This document shows, in pieces, positions 45,701 through 52,847 of a stretch of DNA of 64,000 bases. The notes beneath the pieces were generated by a model, which saw only the letters and a program-made list of their open reading frames with translations, was not told the DNA's origin and made no database searches. The DNA is from Ignavibacteriota bacterium. GTDB lineage: Bacteria > Bacteroidota > Ignavibacteria > Kapaibacteriales > UBA2268. The position numbers and the translations under genes were made by a program. Position 1 is the stretch's first letter; the number at the start of each line of letters is the position of its first letter. The DNA lies in NCBI GenBank assembly GCA_019637995.1, contig JAHBUQ010000001.1:744001-808000 (forward strand), in the 5' to 3' direction.

Positions 45701-47744
45701 ATGTCAGTGGAACTTTGCCTACTCCGTTTGGTGGAATATTTATCGTACGTGATCCTGTAAGGAAAAATCCGCTTCCTTCTTTTACATAGAATGAAACCCT
45801 TATCGGGTCACTACTCTTATTTCTTACTTCCACATCAACTGTACGTGATTGCCCTACAGGTATAGAGCCAAAGTCAATCTCCGGAAGTATAAATTCGAGC
45901 TCAGCTTCATAGCCAACTCCTCTTACATAAATAGCTTTATGAATAGTGCATCCCCCAGAGCGAACTACAAATATTATTGAATCATTATAAATACCTTTTC
46001 GAGTGGGATAAAACCTGAAAAAATCCGGAAGATAACCTGTTTCAGGGTCTAAAGTTACAGGATATCTGAATGGAACTCCCGTAAAACCATCAGGAAATAT
46101 TATGGTATCGACAGTAATTTTTTCACCAATCAACAAATTAGCCCACATATACTGAATGGCATCTGAGGCGAAATTAACGCAAACTGTTCCAAAATCCAAG
46201 GGAGGAAGTCTGTCAATCCCATTTGTTTGATAAATTCCAATAACTTCCTGTACTTTTCCAACTAAGTCTATCTCTACTATAGAATTACATTCATCATTCG
46301 ATAAAATTGTTAGTTTACCTTTGTATAATTCAGTTGTATCTTTTGACCTGAACCTGATAGTAACATCACGGCAATCACCTGGTTGAATATCAAAAGGAAC
46401 AGAAGGGGAGATTACTTGAAATATTTCCGGGATTGATGATATTAATGAATTGATTCTTAATGTTTTGTTAGTTGTTGTATTACAAATTGTAATAACTGAG
46501 TCAATAAAAGGAGTTTCGCGGCACATCGCTTTCAGCATATCAAATCCCAGAGAATCTTTGCTGTATGATAGCTCAGATCCTCTTGTCAGACGAACAGGAA
46601 TATTAATTAAATCTCGACAACGATTGAGTGAATAAATCTGAAGAGTTGGAGCTATATTGCCAATTAATTCTCCATCAAAGCTCACTGTAAATTCATATTC
46701 CTGATTTTGGTTCGTATTGTTAAAGCGGTTAGGCGTAACTTTAAAAAATTGATTACCATCTCCGATGACCCGTACAAATAATGTTTTTGAACATGAAGAG
46801 GTATCTCTGACTTTGAACTTCCATTCTTTAGTGTTTTCACATTTTAAAGTATCCCTCAATACGCTAATATCAGGTTCGATTAATACAGTTCTTTTGAATG
46901 ACCTGTTCGACTGTCGACAAGCTGCATTGCTTCTTGCAATACCATTATTACCAAAATCAGTTGCATCGCAGAGATTAAATATTGTTGGGTTTTGATTATA
47001 TCTATGGTATAAGATAAGTCCGGATTCATTTCCTTCAAGCGACATATCTTTACCACAATATATTTCTGCAGCTGTACGTACACGATGCCAGATTCTGAAT
47101 TCATCTATTTGTCCTAAAAAAGTACGGTTATTATTCGGCTCGTTCCAAAGAGCATTAGTCGAGCCTATTTGAAGTGACAAATCAGCTCTTTCAGGCTTTT
47201 TAAGTACACTAAGAGGAAAATTTGTATTTGATGCAGTAGCTGCTGTTGAACCATTTATATATATAGTTGCAGTGTTATTGCTTCCATTGAAAACAAAAGC
47301 ACCGTGTACCCAATTCGAATAAAATGCAGAAATTGGAGTGCCGACTATTGTATTATCACTACTTTTAAAACTGAAATTTGGATGATTGAGTTCAAAAATA
47401 AGGTTATCATCAGGTGATATATATATTGCCCAGACATCATTAGCATCTTCGGCAGGTCCCCAAATACCTGCCACAAACTGTGTTTTTCCTGATTGGCGCT
47501 CAGGTTTGAACCAAAATTCAACGGTTAATTCATTTGTATAGGAAAATAAGGAAACAGATGAATTAACATCTACATACTCTGCTGCGTTTCCGGAAGTGAC
47601 TGATAATGTGAGGGCATTGCCGATACATGCTTTCAGGGAATCACATTGGCTTGCTGAATATGAATTAAAGGATAGAATTACAAATGACAGCAAATAAAAT
47701 CCTACCGTTAACAATATTTTTCTAAGTTTGTAACGAGGTCCCAA
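42723..47744 (-). CDS. Giant LamG / choice-of-anchor-D surface protein with T9SS sorting domain
   Basis: A 1673-residue exported protein. Signal peptide to about 31. A LamG/concanavalin-like jellyroll occupies about 45-235 (ELTVEFWFKPERQSGKTQFV, GQIDEFRIWHRVRTAAEIYC). Roughly eight to ten repeated Ig-like choice-of-anchor-D (ASH-type) modules follow, seen in phrases such as FGSIPVGQSRTVDVEVRN and FGQLEVGDTRRRVIMIEN. A cohesin-like stretch lies near 1460-1585. The C-terminus is a sorting domain (LDQNFPNPWNDYTDIRFSIM to GIFAETKKMILVK). Start is TTG at 47744; no ATG is close. Likely a large adhesin or filament-like surface protein. Confidence 0.87.
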   Translation of the reverse strand: MGPRYKLRKILLTVGFYLLSFVILSFNSYSASQCDSLKACIGNALTLSVTSGNAAEYVDVNSSVSLFSYTNELTVEFWFKPERQSGKTQFVAGIWGPAEDANDVWAIYISPDDNLIFELNHPNFSFKSSDNTIVGTPISAFYSNWVHGAFVFNGSNNTATIYINGSTAATASNTNFPLSVLKKPERADLSLQIGSTNALWNEPNNNRTFLGQIDEFRIWHRVRTAAEIYCGKDMSLEGNESGLILYHRYNQNPTIFNLCDATDFGNNGIARSNAACRQSNRSFKRTVLIEPDISVLRDTLKCENTKEWKFKVRDTSSCSKTLFVRVIGDGNQFFKVTPNRFNNTNQNQEYEFTVSFDGELIGNIAPTLQIYSLNRCRDLINIPVRLTRGSELSYSKDSLGFDMLKAMCRETPFIDSVITICNTTTNKTLRINSLISSIPEIFQVISPSVPFDIQPGDCRDVTIRFRSKDTTELYKGKLTILSNDECNSIVEIDLVGKVQEVIGIYQTNGIDRLPPLDFGTVCVNFASDAIQYMWANLLIGEKITVDTIIFPDGFTGVPFRYPVTLDPETGYLPDFFRFYPTRKGIYNDSIIFVVRSGGCTIHKAIYVRGVGYEAELEFILPEIDFGSIPVGQSRTVDVEVRNKSSDPIRVSFYVKEGSGFFLTGSRTINIPPNGVGKVPLTFNPSQAKEYFDEVCFFETRCYNSGCIPVKGNAYIERFSYEPDVLRINDVIGCQTGRGTIKFKNESSGILNMNEFFFADTSGRFKLINPSTLPTAMTLNPDQTFDFEVEYSPNDVTRDRVDRAFIYFKTSDGIEWNLKIIGTSQSPKIFVTQESAFGQLEVGDTRRRVIMIENISLFDIKIDSIISGQDFNIIYPQNFTGAIINPRDTIRVTIEFAPTQDKFYNEKIRVYSSSPCPVQFSGDMSGRGLIVPLDIPVSVLSFGYIKPCGCSERRIQLINESAKFDMIIDSIYIDGANIVNAYPELYTWNSDIMTKSAVNLPYSIPPSTRDTLRINYCPGGVFDRDSINHEARIWIKAHGNGWDRLYNVYLAGKMELLFESDNHYLDFPPTRVDTFASPRFTKIKIPPIEFNQNQETVVIDSITFMPNERVFSASINGFTDFPVELQREDSLVIQIDFKPRAVREYRAKMVIHYSKPCNSADTTILVYGSGYAPAFGLSFNFDNLRIEPDTLRFISCDTLYVPVYSSRKFPADVVDIKLRLGYDTTKLNFAGYESPYLRDTCKPHIPSISHQLSQYGGSEFLLKNFCSVDSIRPIMYAKYTSKFGLRDTFNISIDSISFDTEEVILFNIVAANDYGTVIILQPEIKITSGADFDSVQVLDCVTRLISIVNIGDVSLEVNDLIDLPDDVKIVNMTPVAGTYIEVGDSAVIEIEFCPRRSGERYSLAKALSFEPCDVTDTVSVEGIGYAPEFPVRMDISYNFDTPDTLNYFLGDTVIVSIFNENDFSAIRNNIEYHIMGLSFDVYFVYNPRTLKLLSTSNRIGGEMITGYQHGLIRLSFIGINALKRGEIADLKFLSVVPDSIFSTFDIFPADFSTDSIMFLDLIPVPLFGYCNSGGRCNLTYLKFTDNNHNLDQNFPNPWNDYTDIRFSIMERVPVYLEIYNTTGERVMTLLDGTQVMSPGEYSVRLPSDGLNSGVYFYTIRAGIFAETKKMILVK

Positions 47745-47891
47745 ATCTCAACTCGCATTGATGAATTTACATAAAACTATGACTTATATTAAATAAATAA
47801 ATTGTAGTCGTGACATTTAAAATAATAATTTTGTATATTCATTTTTTTTGATGATTTTTGTTTACTATTATGATACAATTTTGATTTATCT

Positions 47892-48683
47892 ATGAAAATA
47901 TCTGTAATTCAATTTAAACCAGAGTTTGGAGATTTGGAAGGAAATTTCCATAAGATTGCTTCTTACTCAGAATCTATTGAGAGTGATATTCTGCTATTTC
48001 CGGAACTTGCATTCTCAGGGTATGACTTTTCCGGCAGAGATGAAGCTATGGACTTGTCGGAGGAATATCTGAAAGGATATACAGGCAAATTGCAGGAAAT
48101 TTCAACTAAATTGAACAAAATAATTTGTACAGGCTTTGCAGAAAAGTCGTCTGACAGGTTACATAATTCTTGTTGTTTGTTATTTCCAAATTCAGATTAT
48201 TCAACAACTTATCATAAAGTACATCTCTTTTTTAGAGAAAGATTTGTTTTTGATGAGAGTGAAAAAGGATTTTTTGTTGTTAATTATCCTGATTCCGAAA
48301 TTAACATCGGTCCAATGATTTGCTATGACTGGAGATTCCCGGAGGCATCAAGAACACTTGCTCTAAAGGGAGCTGATTTGATTTTATGTCCTTCAAATTT
48401 AGTTACTAAAGTATGGCATATTTCAACACCATCTAGGGCACTTGAAAATAAAGTTTATCTTGCTGTCGCTAACCGAACAGGAATCGAAAACCGAAATGGT
48501 AACGAACTTGAATTTAACGGTGGTTCTGTTATACACGGTTTTGACGGCAGCACCATTTCTAAAGCCGGATTTGACAGCGAAGAAGTGATTACAGCAGAAA
48601 TATTTCCCGAAATGACAAGGGATAAATCATTCAACGAATATAACGATATTTTTACAGACAGACGTCCAAATTTTTATATATAA
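47892..48683 (+). CDS. Carbon-nitrogen hydrolase (nitrilase superfamily)
   Basis: A 263-residue cytoplasmic amidase-type enzyme. The nitrilase triad is intact: E38 in LLFPELAFSGYD, K109 in TYHKVHLF and C144 in IGPMICYDWRFPEASR. FNGGSVIHGFDGS is the usual C-terminal strand. The substrate cannot be read from sequence; small amides or deaminated glutathione are known for relatives. It leads a co-directional group with an ABC transporter five bases downstream. Confidence 0.9.
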   Translation: MKISVIQFKPEFGDLEGNFHKIASYSESIESDILLFPELAFSGYDFSGRDEAMDLSEEYLKGYTGKLQEISTKLNKIICTGFAEKSSDRLHNSCCLLFPNSDYSTTYHKVHLFFRERFVFDESEKGFFVVNYPDSEINIGPMICYDWRFPEASRTLALKGADLILCPSNLVTKVWHISTPSRALENKVYLAVANRTGIENRNGNELEFNGGSVIHGFDGSTISKAGFDSEEVITAEIFPEMTRDKSFNEYNDIFTDRRPNFYI

Positions 48684-48688
48684 ATTTT

Positions 48689-49420
48689 ATGAAAGAAACA
48701 ATTTTAAGTGTTAACAATCTCACAAAGATTTACTCCAAGGGCACGAAAGGAGAAACCAAAGCACTTGACAATGTATGTTTTGAGTTATCAAACAGTGAAA
48801 TAACAGGACTTATTGGTCCAAATGGTGCAGGCAAGACTACTCTCATTCGCATAATAATGGGATTTGACAAGCCCGACAGCGGCACAGTATCTTTCCTTGG
48901 AAAACCAACTACTGAACTTAGTGTCAGGAATTTGATAGGTTATCAATCTGATTTGCAATTCCGCAGCAAATATATGACTTTATTCAGCTACTTAAAATTT
49001 CATTGCGAAATTCGAGAGCTTTTCAATTTCGACGATAAGATTATGGAACTGCTAAGATATTTTAATCTGCAATCATCCGCTGACAAAAATTTATCGGCTC
49101 TTTCTAAAGGTATGCGACAAAAAGCTGAGCTTGTAGCTGCTTTTGTTGTCAATCCGAAGTTATTAATTTTCGATGAGCCGACAGCGGCACTCGACCCTCC
49201 GTCTGTGTTTGAGTTACGTGATTTTATTATGAATTATAAGAAAACAGGTGCTACTATAATCTTTAGCTCTCATCACCTGACCGAAGTAGAAAAAATTTGT
49301 GACAGAGTTCTGTTTATACAGTCAGGCCAAATTATTTCAGATATTAATACTTCTAAAACTGAGAGCGGGTTTATGGAAGAAGCATTTAGAAAATATGAAA
49401 CTGAAAGGAGGTTCTTATGA
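48689..49420 (+). CDS. ABC transporter ATP-binding protein (ABC-2 type)
   Basis: A 243-residue ATPase with Walker A GPNGAGKTTL, Q-loop near YQSDLQFRS, signature LSKGMRQKAEL, Walker B LLIFDEPTAALDP and switch histidine in SSHHLTEVE. The form is typical of ABC-2 exporters (CcmA/NatA/NosF-like). It overlaps its permease gene by four bases (ATGA). The substrate is unknown; in this lineage such pairs export or reorganise envelope components. Confidence 0.95.
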   Translation: MKETILSVNNLTKIYSKGTKGETKALDNVCFELSNSEITGLIGPNGAGKTTLIRIIMGFDKPDSGTVSFLGKPTTELSVRNLIGYQSDLQFRSKYMTLFSYLKFHCEIRELFNFDDKIMELLRYFNLQSSADKNLSALSKGMRQKAELVAAFVVNPKLLIFDEPTAALDPPSVFELRDFIMNYKKTGATIIFSSHHLTEVEKICDRVLFIQSGQIISDINTSKTESGFMEEAFRKYETERRFL

Positions 49421-50193
49421 TTCTCAAGACCTTAATTTCAATTGAATTAAAGCGTACCTGGACCCTGGGAAAGATTGTAACAGTTTCTGCTTTGACACTG
49501 ATTGCCTGCATAATCACATTAATTCCAATATGGCTCGATATTGCCGATTCATTTCCGGCGATGAAACTTGATTTTTCTGAGATGCTTTTTGGAGTTTTCA
49601 AGATTTTAGTTCCATTTTCAGTATTCTTTTTTGCATCAGGTATAATTTCCAATGACGTAAAAAATCATTGGGCTCGTTCAGTTCTAACTGCTGCAGTAAC
49701 AAGACAGGATTTTTTGCTATCAAAATTATTATCTGCGACAATTTCAGTATTATTCATAATGATTTTGCTTGGAGCTTTACCACTCGCTGTGTTTGATATT
49801 TTCTCTGAAATCAGTTTTGATTACAGCTTTTCAGCAATAATCAGTGTTATATTTTTTCAAATGTTGAACACATTGCTTTATATTACGGTTGCGGCTTGGA
49901 TTTCATGCCTTGTAGGAGGTTTTTTGAATATTTTTCTACTTGCAATATGGATGTTTTTGGATAATGTTGTGGTCAAAGGAATTTTAGCAGGATTTTTTGA
50001 AAATAACATCGTTGGTAGCATGTTTGTGGATTTTTTCTTTCCATCAGGTTTCAGTGATGCAGCTCAGGTTATTGGAAGTAGTGGTTCATTTCCATTTGAA
50101 TTTATATTATGGGGTCTTGCTGCCTTGACTCTTTTTGGTTCTCTTGTTTTTTGGAATGTAAATAAATTATTAATTGATACAAGTTCAGATTAA
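49417..50193 (+). CDS. ABC-2 type permease
   Basis: A 258-residue membrane protein with six predicted helices, in the layout of ABC-2 permeases (NosY-like): an N-terminal LISIELKRTW, an early SGIISNDVKNHWARSVLTAA loop and a C-terminal helix near FILWGLAALTLFGSLVFWNV. It is translated from an ATG overlapping the ATPase stop, so the two are certainly partners. It ends six bases before the next gene. Confidence 0.9.
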   Translation: MILKTLISIELKRTWTLGKIVTVSALTLIACIITLIPIWLDIADSFPAMKLDFSEMLFGVFKILVPFSVFFFASGIISNDVKNHWARSVLTAAVTRQDFLLSKLLSATISVLFIMILLGALPLAVFDIFSEISFDYSFSAIISVIFFQMLNTLLYITVAAWISCLVGGFLNIFLLAIWMFLDNVVVKGILAGFFENNIVGSMFVDFFFPSGFSDAAQVIGSSGSFPFEFILWGLAALTLFGSLVFWNVNKLLIDTSSD

Positions 50194-50199
50194 TTAAAA

Positions 50200-51045
50200 A
50201 TGAAACAAAATTCAAATCAATATTCGAAATATTTAGCTGTAGTGTTTATTTTGGCATTCGTACCTGCATTTGTAATGTATTTTTTTCCGACTTCAGGGAA
50301 AATAAATTGGGTTACCATTGAAGAAGCTACTAAGAATGCAGAGAATAATCAAAAGCCAATATTTTTGTATGTCTCAAATAAATACTCCGGCGTTAATAAA
50401 TTAGCCGGAAAGTCACTATTTTCCAATGATTCAATCGTTTCTTTTATCGAAACCGAATTTAATCCAGCAATTCTTAACCTTCAAAATGATGAAGAGAAAC
50501 TTCTTGCCGAGAATCGTTATCAGGTTACAAATGGAAATTATTCAATCTTGCTTGATAAATACGGACGTGGTGTTTCTTTTTTGGATAACTCATGGACAGC
50601 GTCAAATTTTTTGAGTTTCGCGGCAAAATCAGTTGATTTTCCATATTTTAATTTACCATATATTGATAAAGCACAATTAATTGCCAATGAAAGTGGAAAG
50701 TATATACTTGTAATTCTTACACACGCATATTTTCAGAATATTAGTATGAATGAATGGCTTTTGTCAACTAATATGGAATTACTCGATTCGAACTTCGTTA
50801 TTTGTGCTATGATGGCTTATGAAGAGAAGGATAAAGCTCGTTTAAAGAAATATTATGATGATGATATTTTATTTAATCAACATTTTGATACTAAAATAAG
50901 CACAGGTGGATTGAATTTTGCTAAAACAAATCAAGCATCTTTTTTAATTATCGCACCTCAGGATTCTTTAATAGGTAGGGTAGAGGCTGATCTCTCAAGA
51001 AATATTGTAATTGATTTGCTTGAAACAATAAATGTCGAAAAATAG
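50200..51045 (+). CDS. Membrane-anchored thioredoxin-fold-like protein without CXXC
   Basis: A 281-residue protein with one N-terminal membrane helix (KYLAVVFILAFVPAFVMYFF). The region after it (about 40-140) reads like a thioredoxin/DUF255-type module: VTIEEATKNAENNQKPIFLY, then VSNKYSGVN where a CXXC would be expected, and NYSILLDKYGRGVSFLD, but both active cysteines are absent. A second similar unit may follow (KYILVILTHAYFQNISMNEW). The assignment is by pattern only. It closes the nitrilase/ABC transporter group; a periplasmic non-redox or chaperone-like role is possible. Confidence 0.65.
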   Translation: MKQNSNQYSKYLAVVFILAFVPAFVMYFFPTSGKINWVTIEEATKNAENNQKPIFLYVSNKYSGVNKLAGKSLFSNDSIVSFIETEFNPAILNLQNDEEKLLAENRYQVTNGNYSILLDKYGRGVSFLDNSWTASNFLSFAAKSVDFPYFNLPYIDKAQLIANESGKYILVILTHAYFQNISMNEWLLSTNMELLDSNFVICAMMAYEEKDKARLKKYYDDDILFNQHFDTKISTGGLNFAKTNQASFLIIAPQDSLIGRVEADLSRNIVIDLLETINVEK

Positions 51046-51094
51046 TTATTTATATTCCAGCTATTGAATTAATATACCGATATTTTGTAATTAT

Positions 51095-51811
51095 TTATTC
51101 GGTTTCAAATGCGACTTTTCTTTTCAGTTCAGCTTGACGGCGCTTTCTAAAGGTGATTTTTCCTTTGTGCATTTTTTCGAAAATTGAAATGATGTCAAAA
51201 AAAGTCTTATAATTATAGAATGGGATTCTATTTTTTGTACAATATGCAGCTAAATTTTTCTTCGCAAAAATTATGTCACAATGTTCAGCTACACAAAAAT
51301 CAGAGTATCCGTCACCAATAAATACAGTGATTTCTTCATCTTTTGAATTAGTAAGTACTACATTTCTTTTGCACGATGCTGAGAGACAGTTGCAAGATTC
51401 GCTCGCACCATAAAATTCAGGCTTAGGCTTTTCTAAAAAATTAATTTTGTTACAATATATATCATTACTAGCTAAAGAATATTTCTCAAGTAATGGCTCT
51501 ATATAGATTGAAAAGCCATCGCTTACAATTTTTGCATCATATTTGTATTTTGAACATAGGTTTAAAAATTTTTCAAAATAAGGGTCAACGTCTGATTCTA
51601 AGGCTAGTTTCTTAATATCATCCGGAAAGTTGCCATTCAGAGTAGGTACTATTCTGTGCCAATACTCTTTGATATTAATAACACCGCTAACAAGTTGCGT
51701 ATGATAAGGTTCAAACTCACCGAATACCTTAAAAATCTCATCACCTAAGTCTTTATTTGTGATAGTTCCGTCAAAATCACAAAATATTTTTATCATTTTA
51801 TCATTAATCAT
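51095..51811 (-). CDS. MtnX-like HAD-IB phosphatase
   Basis: A 238-residue haloacid-dehalogenase-family phosphatase. Motif I is FCDFDGTIT, motif II lies near KIVSDGFSIYI, and motif III/IV is FIGDGYSDFCVAEH. A cysteine cluster SCNCLSASCKRN (near 140-150) resembles the cap-region CxxCK seen in MtnX-like enzymes and could bind metal. MtnX acts in methionine salvage, but no other mtn gene is nearby, so the substrate is open. Two ATG codons, at 51811 and 51796, are possible starts. Confidence 0.82.
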   Translation of the reverse strand: MINDKMIKIFCDFDGTITNKDLGDEIFKVFGEFEPYHTQLVSGVINIKEYWHRIVPTLNGNFPDDIKKLALESDVDPYFEKFLNLCSKYKYDAKIVSDGFSIYIEPLLEKYSLASNDIYCNKINFLEKPKPEFYGASESCNCLSASCKRNVVLTNSKDEEITVFIGDGYSDFCVAEHCDIIFAKKNLAAYCTKNRIPFYNYKTFFDIISIFEKMHKGKITFRKRRQAELKRKVAFETE

Positions 51812-51870
51812 TTTTTAGTTATCAAATTATTTCTTATTTTGCATTACTTAACGTTATCAATAATTAAAAA

Positions 51871-52773
51871 TTGGAAAAAACATTGAGCGAATTATCAAAA
51901 AGAATATTGGTTGCAGTAGTGGGAATTCCACTTGCTGTTGGATTAATTCTTTGGGGTGGCATATTTTTTAAAATATTTGTTTTGGTTTTAGTATGGCTGG
52001 GTGCGTCAGAATTTGCATCATTCATCCGTTCAAAGAATCCAAATTATAAAGGATATGTATTAATATTATTTTCCATACTCATCTCAAGTGCACTCATTTT
52101 CAATAAAAAGCCTGAAATAATTTTGGTTTCATTACTAATTTTATTTCTTTTTTTGATAATTGCAGCATTCTCCTTCAATCTGAAAGCAGGTCCTGAATAT
52201 TCCATAGTTTCAATTTCAGGAACATTCGCCGGAGTAATATATGTTGGATTTGGATTCAGTTCTATTGTACTGCTCCGCGAATTCAATCTTCTACTTCTTT
52301 ACTGGAGAGATATATTTAATCAGGAGTCAGTATTTTTCACTATGAATTTTGCTGAATCAATTACTTGGGGCTGGCTGGTATTATTTGTTTTTATATCAAT
52401 TTGGGTTTGCGATTCAGCGGCTTACTTCATTGGTACTAAATTTGGTAAAAACAAACTTTTACCTTCTGTATCACCCAAAAAATCCAAAGAAGGTGCTTAT
52501 GCAGGTCTTGCCGGTGCAATTGTTTCTTTTGTGATACTTGCATTTTTCTTCTTTGATGATATGCCAATATGGGTTGCTTTAGTAACCGGAGGGATTTCCG
52601 GTACAATCGGACAAGCAGGCGACCTTGCTGAATCTCTTCTGAAACGTGACGCAGGACTTAAGGACAGTTCGAGTATACTTCCCGGTCACGGAGGTATATT
52701 AGACCGCTTCGATAGCGTTCTTTTTGTTTTTCCTGCAATATTAATCTTTTATTTGATATTATCGTTTATTTAA
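51871..52773 (+). CDS. cdsA: Phosphatidate cytidylyltransferase
   Basis: Makes CDP-diacylglycerol from phosphatidic acid and CTP, at the branch point of phospholipid synthesis. A 300-residue membrane protein with about eight helices. The signature is intact: CDSAAYFIGTKFGKNKLLPS, SPKKSKEGAYAGL, then GQAGDLAESLLKRDAGLKDS and LPGHGGILDRFDSVLF. The frame opens with TTG at 51871, and another TTG lies four codons later; no ATG precedes the first helix. It diverges from the MtnX-like gene. Confidence 0.94.
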   Translation: MEKTLSELSKRILVAVVGIPLAVGLILWGGIFFKIFVLVLVWLGASEFASFIRSKNPNYKGYVLILFSILISSALIFNKKPEIILVSLLILFLFLIIAAFSFNLKAGPEYSIVSISGTFAGVIYVGFGFSSIVLLREFNLLLLYWRDIFNQESVFFTMNFAESITWGWLVLFVFISIWVCDSAAYFIGTKFGKNKLLPSVSPKKSKEGAYAGLAGAIVSFVILAFFFFDDMPIWVALVTGGISGTIGQAGDLAESLLKRDAGLKDSSSILPGHGGILDRFDSVLFVFPAILIFYLILSFI

Positions 52774-52847
52774 AAAAAGAGAAGAATGAAAAATATAACT
52801 GATATTTAATTTTACGAAAAACCAATTGAATCTGATAAACTAAATAA

